Shown: one piece after another, positions 1 through 8,281 of the stretch
Layout of the letters: each line of letters opens with the position of its first letter
How positions within the stretch are numbered: the first letter of the stretch is position 1
Assembly (NCBI GenBank): GCA_022072085.1
Contig: JAJVII010000022.1
Location: 124,001-188,000 of the forward strand
Length of the DNA: 64,000 nucleotides
Direction of reading: 5' to 3'
DNA from: Phycisphaerae bacterium
Lineage (GTDB): Bacteria; Planctomycetota; Phycisphaerae; JAJVII01
Translations under genes and position numbers: made by a program
The notes under the pieces: generated by a model
What the model was told of the DNA's origin: nothing
Seen by the model: the letters and a program-made list of their open reading frames with translations, nothing else
Databases searched by the model: none

Positions 1-1176
1 GAGCAGGGCACGGGCAAGCTGGTGGCGGTCGGGTGGGACCAGTTCAAGCCGTACGGCTGCTACTTTCTCCAGAAACGGTTGACCAATCCCAACTCGGCGG
101 AGGTGAACTTCAGGCTGGGGGCGTACTGCTTCGCCAACGACCTGCGCGACCTGGCGTACGAGCACTTCGACACCGCCCGCAGGCTGGACCCCTCCTACGC
201 GGGGAAGATCAAGGACCTAGTGACCGGCCGCCTGCGCGGCGTGCCGCTGGCGATCGGGCTGATCAACGCCGACGAACTGGCTGAGCTGGAGCGGCGCGAA
301 GCGGGCGACGAGCAGCGGACCGAAGTGCAGACCCGCCGCCCCGACACGGTGGTGAAGTATCAGAAGTTCACCCCCGAGCAGCAGGCGTATGCGCTCAGGC
401 AGATACGCCTGTTCGGTGACAAGGTGAACGAGAAGATGGGAACCAAGCTGGTCCCCGTCGAGACGGCGCACTTCGTAATCTTTACCGACTGGCCCGCGAC
501 CCTGCACAACGGCGCGTCGCAGATGTTCGAGCGGATCTACGAGCGGCTGTGCGAGCAGTTCGACATCCCGGCCGACGAGAACATCTTCCTGGGCAAGATG
601 CCGATTTTTGCCTTCGACAACGGCGACGAATACCAGAAGTTCATGAAGGACGTGGACCAGGTGGCGGCGATCGCCGGGTCGATCGCCTACGTTCGGGCCA
701 ACGGCGACGGCTACGAGCACATGAACCTGTATCGCTACGGTAACGCGCTGCTGCTGGAAAAGACCGTCACGCACGAAATGGTCCACGCGTTCAGCAACCG
801 CTACCGCTCGAACATCCCCCTGGAGGGCTGGCTGAACGAGGGGCTGGCCGAGGTGATGTCGGGCGCCCTGGTGCCGCGAAGCCGGACGATGGAGCGGGCC
901 CGCTACATCGCGAAGACGCAGCTCGAACGCGGCAAGATCGACTACGAGAAGTTCATGCACGGCTACAGCTCGCCGGCGGGAGGCTACTACCCGATCTGCA
1001 CGGTGATGGTGGAATACCTGTTGCGAAAGGACTCGCACAAGTTCCTGGAGATGATCGAGTCGATCAAGAAGGGAACGGCCACTGAGGCGGCGCTGCGGGG
1101 GGTCTTCAACATCGACTATCGCGAACTGACCGCGAAGGTGGAGGCGTGGGTGAAGGCGGACTTCCCCAAGGTGTGA
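1..1176 (+). CDS. Gluzincin-type peptidase (peptidase MA/DUF1570-like), 5' end outside the window
   Basis: The reading frame is open from base 1, so the true start lies upstream; 391 codons are visible. A helical, TPR-like segment near the visible N-terminus (bases about 85-205) precedes a metallopeptidase domain. The zinc motif HEMVH is at bases 772-786, and the third ligand is the Glu of NEGLAE about 18 residues later (bases 835-852). This spacing is the gluzincin pattern found in peptidase MA and DUF1570 proteins. Substrate is unknown. It ends 16 bases before the convergent DUF4159 gene. The catalytic class is well supported, the subfamily less so. Confidence 0.75.
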   Translation, partial: EQGTGKLVAVGWDQFKPYGCYFLQKRLTNPNSAEVNFRLGAYCFANDLRDLAYEHFDTARRLDPSYAGKIKDLVTGRLRGVPLAIGLINADELAELERREAGDEQRTEVQTRRPDTVVKYQKFTPEQQAYALRQIRLFGDKVNEKMGTKLVPVETAHFVIFTDWPATLHNGASQMFERIYERLCEQFDIPADENIFLGKMPIFAFDNGDEYQKFMKDVDQVAAIAGSIAYVRANGDGYEHMNLYRYGNALLLEKTVTHEMVHAFSNRYRSNIPLEGWLNEGLAEVMSGALVPRSRTMERARYIAKTQLERGKIDYEKFMHGYSSPAGGYYPICTVMVEYLLRKDSHKFLEMIESIKKGTATEAALRGVFNIDYRELTAKVEAWVKADFPKV

Positions 1177-1191
1177 CGGGACTGCCCGCGC

Positions 1192-3669
1192 TCACGGTTC
1201 GGCGTCATGCTTCGCCGGCAGCTTCCAGTCGATCAGCCGCGTGACCAGCCGCTCCGCCGACGCCGGCGTGAGGCCCGTCACCTGGCCGTTCGCGTAGCCC
1301 ACCAGGGCGGCCGTCAGGTCGCCGGTCACCATGACGATGCCGCAGCCGTCGTCCCCGAATCGGCGGATCGAAAAGACCAGCGGCCGCGTCGCGCGCGGCA
1401 GGCTGTCCACGTGCCGCATCCAGACCTTGCCGTCCTTGTCGGCAACGCCCTCGTGCAGCGGCGTGCCCTTGTCCATCGGCGCCAGGCCGAGCTTCAGTTC
1501 GGCCGCCAGCTTGCGGAAGCTGTCGGCAAAGGCCGCGTCGCCACCGGCTGCGTCGACCAGCAGCAGGCCGCCGCCCTCGACGTAGCGCTTCAGGTGCTCC
1601 TTCTGCGCGTCGTTCAACTGGATCGGACCGACGCCGGTCAGGTGCGCGACGGGCAGTTCGTCGGCCGGCACGGGCTCGATGAAGTCGCGCACCTGCGTCG
1701 CGATGCCGATCCGCCGCGCGTTGCGCAGGCGGACGTCCATCGTGCTCCAGGCGTCGGGCTCGGGGTTCCACTGGAAGTCCGAGCCCCACTTGAACCGGCC
1801 GATGGTCACGGTGCGTTCGGCCCTGTGGCCCAGATCGACGACGCGGTAGCTCTCGCCGCGGCCGAGCAGCCCCTCGGCCCGGTCGGTGGTGTACTGGACC
1901 AGGTTGTCGCCCAGTTGAAAGAGCTTGACGCCCGAGAGGGTGTCGAACTTCTGCCACGCGCAACTGACGTCCAGCGGCGAGAGCAGCATGAACAGGCGTA
2001 CACCGTTGCCGACGCCCTCGAGCGTGGGACAGGGCCGCTGGCCTGGCTGGGTTTCGAGCAGTTTGTGGTGGAGGCTGTAGATCGGGTGGCTGCGCGGCAG
2101 CGGGGCCATCTCCAGCGGGGGGAACAGTTCGGCTGCCAGGTTGCGGAACGACTGCGAGAATCCCGGACTGCTGCCGACGGCTTCGCCGAAGATCAGCCCG
2201 CCGCCCAGGACGTACTGCCTGAGTTTGGCCTTCTCTTCGTCGGTGAGTTTCAGCGGCGTTCGGCCGCTGATGAACAGGATCGGCGCATCGAACAGTTCTC
2301 CGACCGGGCGGTCCAGGGGCATGATCTGCCAGCTCATCGGGCTCTCGTACTGGATGCCCAGCCAGGTGGTCAGCCGGGCCAGGTCGCGCGGGCGCGTGTT
2401 CCACTGCGTCGCCGGTCCGCAGGCCAGCTTGTTGAACAGCACCGGCGCCCGCCCATAGCTGAGGAACAGCAGGGCGTAGGAGGTGGCCGTCAGGTCGTTG
2501 CTCAGCGTGCCGATGCCGGGCCAACTTCCGTCGGGTCGCTGCATCGCCAGCGCCACGCGGGCGCAGCGGTCGTACCAGTTGTGCTGGCCGAAGTATTTCA
2601 GCCCGCTGGCGACGCCGACGCGCTCCATCGCGTAGAGCATGTAGAAGTAGCTGGTCTTGTGCCCCCAGCGGCCCTGGCGGTCGGCGACGAAATCCTTGCC
2701 CACCCACTCCAGCCCGCGGTCGATCGCCTTGACCAGGTCCGGGTCGGGCGTCGCGTCGCAGCGGTCGAGGTAGAGCTTGTCCCAGACGACAAACAGGCTG
2801 GCCAGACCGGCCAGCGTCATCGACGGGTAGGATCCGCTGGGAAAGTGCGGCACCTCCTGTCCGTCCTTCTGGTAGTAGCCCCAGCCGCCGTCGGCGTGCT
2901 GGGTCTTCAGCCAGTAATCGCCGGCCGCTTTCCAGAACTTCCGCGGCATTTCGACGCCGATGTCGTCCATGGACCACGCCGCCAGATGGCCGTATTGCGT
3001 GTTGGAACTGTCCAGACGCTGGCGGGCGTATGCGGCCCATCGCCCGTAGGCGGCCGCGGGGAAATAGGTGAACCCGCCGTTGTCGAAGATGGCTTCAAGA
3101 AGCCATTTCTTCTCGGCCGACAGTTCTTTGGCGTGCTGCTCGTTGCCCAGGGCGCTCAGCAGCACGGCCCGCACGGCGTGGGTGTAGTTCTCGGGCATCT
3201 CCTGCTTGACCAGCCATTCGACGGCGTGCTTGTAGCGGTCTTCGTCCGGGTCGGCGCCGCACTTGCGCAGCGCCAGCAGGGCCAGCGCCGTCATCCCGCC
3301 GCGATAGGAGGCCCGCACGGCCCCGCGGCCCTGGCTGGTTTCGCCGATCATCGTCTGGCGCCGGATGGTCTCCCATTCCTTGTCGGTGATGCCTTCCCAG
3401 TGGAATTCCCTGGGGTCCTGGCGACGCCACAGCCACTCGATTCCGCGGGCGATGGCCTGGCGGACCCGCTCGTCGCTGAGTTCCTGGTTCTTCCAGTCCA
3501 CGTCGGGCGGCTCGGGCTTGGGCGGCGGCAGCACTTTGGGCGGCTGGTCCGGACGCTCGGGGTCGATCAGTGGCTCGTCGAAGATGCTCCCGGCCCGGGC
3601 GGGCGAGAAACAGCCCGCGAGGACGGCGGCCACGGCGGCGATCATCAGCAGTCGTGCCGTCAGCGACAT
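1192..3669 (-). CDS. Lipoprotein with alpha-toroid (squalene-cyclase-like) repeats and DUF4159 domains
   Basis: 825 residues. The N-terminus is a lipoprotein signal ending in LAGC (Cys20). Residues about 60-410 carry QW-like helical repeats (GGWGYYQKDG, GSWPGIGTLSNDLTATSYALLF) as in the terpene cyclase/prenyltransferase toroid, but I see no cyclase DxDD motif, so a binding role is likelier than catalysis. Residues about 427-620 match DUF4159. A second, weaker copy follows at about 660-815: both contain a GRTPLKL/GVGPIQL strand, a GGGLI/GGGLL turn and an SFRNLAAEL/SFRKLAAEL helix, which suggests internal duplication. The upstream VWA membrane protein is divergent. This pairing recurs in Planctomycetota, where DUF4159 proteins often accompany VWA proteins; function is unknown. 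Confidence 0.8.
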   Translation of the reverse strand: MSLTARLLMIAAVAAVLAGCFSPARAGSIFDEPLIDPERPDQPPKVLPPPKPEPPDVDWKNQELSDERVRQAIARGIEWLWRRQDPREFHWEGITDKEWETIRRQTMIGETSQGRGAVRASYRGGMTALALLALRKCGADPDEDRYKHAVEWLVKQEMPENYTHAVRAVLLSALGNEQHAKELSAEKKWLLEAIFDNGGFTYFPAAAYGRWAAYARQRLDSSNTQYGHLAAWSMDDIGVEMPRKFWKAAGDYWLKTQHADGGWGYYQKDGQEVPHFPSGSYPSMTLAGLASLFVVWDKLYLDRCDATPDPDLVKAIDRGLEWVGKDFVADRQGRWGHKTSYFYMLYAMERVGVASGLKYFGQHNWYDRCARVALAMQRPDGSWPGIGTLSNDLTATSYALLFLSYGRAPVLFNKLACGPATQWNTRPRDLARLTTWLGIQYESPMSWQIMPLDRPVGELFDAPILFISGRTPLKLTDEEKAKLRQYVLGGGLIFGEAVGSSPGFSQSFRNLAAELFPPLEMAPLPRSHPIYSLHHKLLETQPGQRPCPTLEGVGNGVRLFMLLSPLDVSCAWQKFDTLSGVKLFQLGDNLVQYTTDRAEGLLGRGESYRVVDLGHRAERTVTIGRFKWGSDFQWNPEPDAWSTMDVRLRNARRIGIATQVRDFIEPVPADELPVAHLTGVGPIQLNDAQKEHLKRYVEGGGLLLVDAAGGDAAFADSFRKLAAELKLGLAPMDKGTPLHEGVADKDGKVWMRHVDSLPRATRPLVFSIRRFGDDGCGIVMVTGDLTAALVGYANGQVTGLTPASAERLVTRLIDWKLPAKHDAEP

Positions 3670-3904
3670 GACGTGCCCCTTGCGCCTGCGACGAGCGATT
3701 CAGACCCGCGTCAACACAGGCTCATTGTAACCCAGACAGCGCAAATGCGGAAAGGTCAGTCGGAGCAGGAAACAGGGGCGACGTCGCGGCGGTGGCAAAG
3801 GAGCGACCGTCGCGATATCCTTGAGGTCGCGGGCGGCCGGGAATTCCCCGAAGCGTCCCGGCTGCCCGGCGGGTTAAAGGGGCGAGGAGGCCAGCGGTCT
3901 GCCC

Positions 3905-6442
3905 ATGCACGCGACGGTCTGGACATTCATGCTGGGGCGCGTCGTCTTCCAGGACAGCCTGGGGGCGCGGATCGCCGGCGGAGCGGCTGCGGTGCTGGCT
4001 GCCGTGCTGCTGTGGCACTTCGCCTCGCGAATTCGCGAGGGACGCGTGCGGCACTGGACGGGCTGGTCGGCCGGCGTGCTGGGCGGGCTGACGATCGTCT
4101 GGCTGGTCGGGCTGATCACCTCCGACGGCTTTGACAGCCCCTGGACCCAGATCGTGCTGCTGGCGCTGCTGGCAGTCGGCACGGTGCTGATCTTCTACCA
4201 CACGGTCTTTCACTACCTCGGCGCCGTGCGCGTGAGCCTGCTGCTGCTGCTCCGCTGCCTGGCGATCGTCGTGCTGGTGCTGCTGCTGTTCAAGCCGGCC
4301 ATCGGGCACAGGTCCGGCGCGGGCGATCGGCCGATCCTGGCGATCCTCGTCGACCGCAGCCAGTCAATGAACGAGCCGGACGGGCCCGGCCGCCAGATGA
4401 GGCTGACCGCTGCCGTCGATGCGATCCTGCACCAGCAGGAAAAGGCCGAGCAGTGGTATGACGTCCGTTACTTCGTCTTCGACAGCGGACTGGAGAAGAT
4501 CGACCGGGCGGGACAACTGACGACGATCAAGCCTGACGGGCCCGGCACGCACATCGACACCGCCCTGGGTCAGGTCCGCAGCGTGCTGGCCGACCGCCGC
4601 GCCGAAGCGGCGATTCTCTTCTCCGACGGCATCCAGAACGGCGACCGCTCGGCGGCCAGGGCGGCGGCCGAACTGCCGCGGCCGCTCTACGCCGTCTCGG
4701 TCGGCGGGCCCATCGCCAAGGACGCCGCCGGCAAGGACGTGATCCGCGACGTGTCGTTGGAGAGCGTCAACGCCCCGGCCCAGGCGTTCCGTGGCAACGT
4801 CGTGCCGATCCGCCTGGACTTGCGCAGCGAGGGCTACGCGGGGCAGTCGGCCAGCGTCGTGCTCCGCCGCGACGGCCAGGAGGTCGCCACGCAGCAGGTC
4901 GAGCTGACCGACGGGACGCAGGAGGTGAACCTCGAATTCACGCCCAACCAGACGGGCGTATCCGAGCTCCAGGCCGAGATCATGCCGCTCAAGGGCGAAG
5001 CCGTCGCCGCCAACAACCGCCACGACTTCGCCGTCCGCGTGGGCGATCCGCAGATCAAGGTGCTCTACGTCGAGGGCCGCCCGCGCGAGGAATACAAGTT
5101 CCTCCGCCTCCAGCTCCTGGCTGACCAGCACGTCGAGCTGATGAGCCTGGTGCAGATTCGCCGAACCGACGCCGGCGGAGCGGTCTTCATGGTCAACGGC
5201 AGCGTCGGCGACAAGCGGCTGGACGGCTTCCCGACGACGGCCGACCAGTTTGCCCTGTTCGACGTGTTCATCATCGGCGACCTGGACCGCAGCTACATCT
5301 CCGACGGACAGATGAAACTGCTCCAGGAGGCCGTCGCCAAGAAGGGCAAGGGGCTGCTGATGATCGGCGGCTCCTTCGGCCTGGGACCGGGCGGCTACGG
5401 CGGCACGGTCATCGAGGACATGCTGCCCGTTCGGCTGGGCGGGCGGACCGTCGGGCAGGAGAACGTGCCCTTCCAGCTCACGCTGACGCAGGCGGGCAAG
5501 GCCCACGACATCTTCCGAGGCCTGGTCGATTACATCAGCCCGCCGCCGGACAAACCCGCATCGCAACTGCCCGCCCTTCGCGGCTGCGTGAAGGTGCTGG
5601 GTCTCAAGGCCTCCAGCAACGCCCAGGTGCTCGCGATCCACCCGACCCGCAAGACGCCCGACGGGCGCGAATTCCTGCCCGTGCTCGCGGTGCAGCAGTA
5701 CGATGCCGGACGCACCGCCGTCTTCACCGCCGACTCCACCTGGCAGTGGTACATGTTCCGCACGGTGGCCGCCTACGAGGGCGTCTACTCGCGCTTCTGG
5801 GGGCAGTTCGTCCGCTGGCTGGCCTCCAGCGAACTGATCGACCGCAAGCAGGCGCCGGCGGCCCTGCTCCAGCTGGGCCGCAGCTACTTCGCGCCCGACC
5901 AGACGGTCGAGCTGGTCGCCCGCGCCTGGGGCGGCGACGGCGAGCCGGCGTCGGGGGCCTACGTCACCGTTGACATCGCCGACCCCGACGGCAAGAGCCG
6001 CACGCTGACGCTGCACGAGCGGGCCGGCGAACCGGGCGTTTACGCCGTCGACTTCAGCCCGCAGCGCGTCGGGCAGTTTGCGCTGACCCTGAACGCCCGC
6101 TACGAAGGCGTGGCCATCGCCCGCGAGCAGCGTACCGTCGAGTTCGGGCGTCTCGGCGACGAGGCCACCCGCCGATCGGCTGACCCGGAGCTGATGAAGG
6201 AGATGGCCGGCGCCAGCCCGGCCTCCGGCCACACGCAGTACATTCAACTGGATAAGGAGGGCAACGCCTACGCCCAACTGATCGAAGAGCTCACTTCCGC
6301 CCACCGCCGCCGCGCCGAGGCCGGCGGCCGCGAGCGCACCTGGCCCACCTACGACACGCCGCTCTACACCTTCGCGATGCTCGCGTTCATCTCGTTGCTG
6401 AGCGTCGAGTGGCTGCTGCGGCGGCGCTGGCAGCTCCAGTAG
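3905..6442 (+). CDS. Membrane protein with VWA domain and glutamine-amidotransferase-like fold
   Basis: 845 residues. Three or four N-terminal membrane segments (about residues 22-40, 52-72, 82-100, 108-130) precede a von Willebrand A domain whose MIDAS motif DRSQS is at residues 150-154. A class I glutamine-amidotransferase-like domain lies around residues 375-650 (LLMIGGSFGLGPGGYGG and following); no catalytic Cys-His-Glu triad is obvious, so it is probably non-enzymatic. A last membrane helix sits at residues about 820-836. The ATG at 3905 has GAGGAGG 14 bases upstream; ATG 3929 is an alternative. This architecture is common beside BatA/MoxR/DUF58 systems in planctomycetes; here only the divergent DUF4159 gene is adjacent. 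Confidence 0.75.
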   Translation: MHATVWTFMLGRVVFQDSLGARIAGGAAAVLAAVLLWHFASRIREGRVRHWTGWSAGVLGGLTIVWLVGLITSDGFDSPWTQIVLLALLAVGTVLIFYHTVFHYLGAVRVSLLLLLRCLAIVVLVLLLFKPAIGHRSGAGDRPILAILVDRSQSMNEPDGPGRQMRLTAAVDAILHQQEKAEQWYDVRYFVFDSGLEKIDRAGQLTTIKPDGPGTHIDTALGQVRSVLADRRAEAAILFSDGIQNGDRSAARAAAELPRPLYAVSVGGPIAKDAAGKDVIRDVSLESVNAPAQAFRGNVVPIRLDLRSEGYAGQSASVVLRRDGQEVATQQVELTDGTQEVNLEFTPNQTGVSELQAEIMPLKGEAVAANNRHDFAVRVGDPQIKVLYVEGRPREEYKFLRLQLLADQHVELMSLVQIRRTDAGGAVFMVNGSVGDKRLDGFPTTADQFALFDVFIIGDLDRSYISDGQMKLLQEAVAKKGKGLLMIGGSFGLGPGGYGGTVIEDMLPVRLGGRTVGQENVPFQLTLTQAGKAHDIFRGLVDYISPPPDKPASQLPALRGCVKVLGLKASSNAQVLAIHPTRKTPDGREFLPVLAVQQYDAGRTAVFTADSTWQWYMFRTVAAYEGVYSRFWGQFVRWLASSELIDRKQAPAALLQLGRSYFAPDQTVELVARAWGGDGEPASGAYVTVDIADPDGKSRTLTLHERAGEPGVYAVDFSPQRVGQFALTLNARYEGVAIAREQRTVEFGRLGDEATRRSADPELMKEMAGASPASGHTQYIQLDKEGNAYAQLIEELTSAHRRRAEAGGRERTWPTYDTPLYTFAMLAFISLLSVEWLLRRRWQLQ

Positions 6443-6526
6443 ATTCATCGATGTTCAAGTGAATGTGGCCCGCGCCCGGTGCACGGATCGCGGAGAAGCT
6501 GACATCTGCGTGCCGGCTGGGTGGGT

Positions 6527-6660
6527 ACAAAAAGGAAGCCTGGTGCCGTGTGATAGGTGAGGGGGGGGCACCTATCAGCTAGGGAAGGACACCAGGCCAT
6601 GGTTCGAGTCTTGCAACTCGGCGGATGAACGGGAAGCTCACCGCTCCCCTCCATCTGAGT
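6527..6660 (-). ncRNA. Candidate small RNA of about 130 nt with C-rich loop
   Basis: No protein fits this interval. On the minus strand a near-consensus promoter (TTGACT, 17 bases, TATAAT) fires into it. The predicted RNA opens with a hairpin GGGGAGC/GCTTCCC (loop GGTGA), then CGAGT/ACTCG, and ends in two nested perfect stems: CCTGGTG/CACCAGG (arms 6590-6597 and 6538-6545) enclosing TGATAGGTG/CACCTATCA (arms 6551-6559, 6569-6577) with a nine-base loop that is eight Cs and a U in the RNA. A U-run (A5 on the plus strand at 6529-6533) follows, as in an intrinsic terminator. I compared it by eye with 6S, SRP, tmRNA and RNase P RNA hallmarks and found none. Identity is unknown. Confidence 0.6.
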
Positions 6661-6665
6661 GTCGA

Positions 6666-6694
6666 ATTATAGGGAGTCGCGTAGGGGCAGTCAA
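6666..6694 (-). promoter_or_regulatory. Strong sigma70-type promoter of the 6.6 kb small RNA
   Basis: Read on the minus strand: TTGACT at 6694-6689, a 17-base spacer, and a perfect TATAAT at 6671-6666. Start of transcription is expected near 6659-6660. It is the best promoter match seen in the window. The arm AGGGAGTC (6671-6678) of an 8-bp inverted repeat overlaps its spacer. Confidence 0.75.
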
Positions 6695-6749
6695 AGGAAA
6701 ATCCATCAATCGCGTTGGGGTGCAACGTTTTCCGTTATTCGGACTCCCT
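6671..6749. repeat. Nested inverted repeats between the small RNA and ygfZ
   Basis: Outer perfect arms AGGGAGTC (6671-6678) and GACTCCCT (6742-6749) enclose GGAAAA/TTTTCC (6696-6701, 6728-6733), which in turn enclose CGTTG/CAACG (6713-6717, 6723-6727, loop GGGTG). They overlap the -35 region and spacer of the small-RNA promoter and lie in the 5' region of ygfZ on the other strand. They could be an operator or a leader structure; the sequence alone does not decide. Confidence 0.5.
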
Positions 6750-6859
6750 CTGTCCTCTTGCGAGCTGTGGCAATTCCTCCCTTTCCCGGCCGGCACGTTG
6801 ACCGCCGCCCGCCGCCTGCTTACAGTTCGCTGGTTGTCAACGCGCCGTCGGAGTCGCCC

Positions 6860-7885
6860 ATGTATCCGCCCGACACGCCCCTCGCTCGCCGACTCGCCCA
6901 GGCCGGCGCCGTCTGGCCCGAATCGCCGGTCGGCCCGGTCCCGCTGCCGCTGCATCTGGGCGATCCGGCTGCCGAGTTGCGCGCGGCCCGCACCGGCGTC
7001 GGCCTGCTCGACTGGAGCGCACGCGGCCGACTGCTGCTGCGCGGGCGCGACGCGTTCAAGTGGCTGGGCGGATTGGTGACCCAGGCCGTCGCCGACCTCG
7101 CCGACGGGGCCGCCCGCTACGCCTTCGCCCTCAATCGACAGGGGCGGATACTGTCCGATCTCCACTGCGTTCGGCTGGGCGACGCGATGCTCATCGATCT
7201 GCCGTCGGATCGCCTGGCCGAGGCGAAGGCCCACTTCGACAAGTACCTGATCGCCGAGGATGTCACGATCTCGCCGGCTGACGGGACCGCGCGGCTCTGC
7301 CTGGTCGGGCCCGGCGCGGAGGAACTGGCGGCGCAGGTCGGCGGCGCATCGGTCCGTTCGATTGTGGAATCAGCCGGCGGCCTGCCCGGCGCGTGCGATC
7401 TGCTGGCCGACGCCGACGCGATCGCCGCCGCGTGGGACGCGCTGCTGTCGCGCGGGGCCAGGCCGATCGGCTCACAGGCGGTCGATGCCCTGCGAGTCCG
7501 CGCGGGCGTCGCGTGGTTCGGCGTGGATTTCGATTCGACGAACCTGCCGGCCGAAACCGGTCAACTCGGCCGGGCGGTCAGCTTCACCAAAGGCTGTTAC
7601 ATCGGCCAGGAGGTCGTCGCGCGGATGAAGGCGCTGGGCGCGCCCGCGCGCGTGATCGCCGGGGTGACGGTGGCGGCTCAGGCGGTGCCGCCGCGGGGCG
7701 CCGCCGTGTCGGCCGGCGGGCAGCCGGCCGGCTGCCTGACGACCGTAGCCGCCGACGATGGCGGCTTGGCGGGCCTGGCGATGCTCAACCGACGCCAGGC
7801 CTCTCCGGGCACGGCTGTCGAGGTGACCTGGCCCGGCGGTTGTGCGACCGGCTGCGTCGTCGCGCTTCCGACGGCTGCATCCTGA
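6860..7885 (+). CDS. ygfZ: YgfZ/GcvT-like folate-binding protein
   Basis: 341 residues from ATG 6860; earlier in-frame codons run through the structured intergenic region and are not credible. The fold is that of the aminomethyltransferase (GcvT) family, and the signature KGCYIGQE at residues 244-251 marks the YgfZ branch, whose Cys (C246) is needed with folate for maturation or repair of certain Fe-S enzymes. The early stretch RTGVGLLDWS is also family-typical. No clear Shine-Dalgarno sequence precedes the start. An Nfu-type scaffold follows 126 bases downstream, consistent with a shared Fe-S role. It acts in the cytosol. Confidence 0.85.
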   Translation: MYPPDTPLARRLAQAGAVWPESPVGPVPLPLHLGDPAAELRAARTGVGLLDWSARGRLLLRGRDAFKWLGGLVTQAVADLADGAARYAFALNRQGRILSDLHCVRLGDAMLIDLPSDRLAEAKAHFDKYLIAEDVTISPADGTARLCLVGPGAEELAAQVGGASVRSIVESAGGLPGACDLLADADAIAAAWDALLSRGARPIGSQAVDALRVRAGVAWFGVDFDSTNLPAETGQLGRAVSFTKGCYIGQEVVARMKALGAPARVIAGVTVAAQAVPPRGAAVSAGGQPAGCLTTVAADDGGLAGLAMLNRRQASPGTAVEVTWPGGCATGCVVALPTAAS

Positions 7886-7941
7886 CCCGCGATAGCGAAC
7901 CGGCGCGGTGCGGTTGGGCGTGCGATTCCTCGGTCCGATGT

Positions 7942-7970
7942 TTGCTGCGGGAGTGGGGCGGTTCTATAAT
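7942..7970 (+). promoter_or_regulatory. Promoter of the Nfu gene
   Basis: TATAAT at 7965-7970 with a weak -35 (TTGCTG, 7942-7947) 17 bases upstream. Transcription would start near 7977, giving a leader of about 35 bases with AGGAG at 8001-8005 in front of ATG 8012. So nfu can be expressed independently of ygfZ. Confidence 0.55.
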
Positions 7971-8011
7971 CGAGTGCAACTGGGAGCATTATCCTGATTC
8001 AGGAGTTCGCG

Positions 8012-8275
8012 ATGAGCGATCAGCCCGCATCGGCCCCGTCAACGCAGCCGTCTCTGCTCACGCGCGTCAGCGAGGCGATCGACCGCATTCGCCCGGCCAT
8101 CCAGATGGACGGCGGCGACGTTCGCGTGGTCAGCGTTGACGAGGACGGCGTGGTGAGCGTTCAACTTCAGGGCGCCTGCGTCGGCTGCCCCAGCTCGACG
8201 ATGACCCTGAAGATGGGCATCGAGCGTTTCCTCCGCGCCAACGTCCCGGAAGTGACCGCCGTCGTGCAGATCTGA
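8012..8275 (+). CDS. Nfu-type Fe-S cluster scaffold (NifU C-terminal domain)
   Basis: 87 residues, a stand-alone NifU C-terminal domain. The cluster-binding CxxC is C56-V-G-C59 within [21 protein letters not shown], the hallmark of this family, and the preceding IQMDGGDV stretch is also conserved. Such proteins carry a 4Fe-4S cluster bridged between two monomers and deliver it to apo-enzymes in the cytosol. AGGAG lies 6 bases before the ATG. It follows ygfZ on the same strand but has its own promoter-like sequence. The length is as expected for the short form without an A-type domain. Confidence 0.92.
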   Translation: MSDQPASAPSTQPSLLTRVSEAIDRIRPAIQMDGGDVRVVSVDEDGVVSVQLQGACVGCPSSTMTLKMGIERFLRANVPEVTAVVQI

Positions 8276-8281
8276 TCCCGT

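Noticed and set aside
1207-4134. Very long plus-strand frame opposite the DUF4159 lipoprotein
   Set aside because: It mirrors the minus-strand gene, has no domain and an Arg/Gln/Val/His-biased composition typical of antisense frames in GC-rich DNA.
4364-6448. Long minus-strand frame opposite the VWA protein
   Set aside because: The plus-strand protein has clear domains and motifs; this frame does not.
6527-6660. Known RNA classes (6S, SRP, tmRNA, RNase P) for the 6.6 kb transcript
   Set aside because: None of their conserved cores could be found on either strand.
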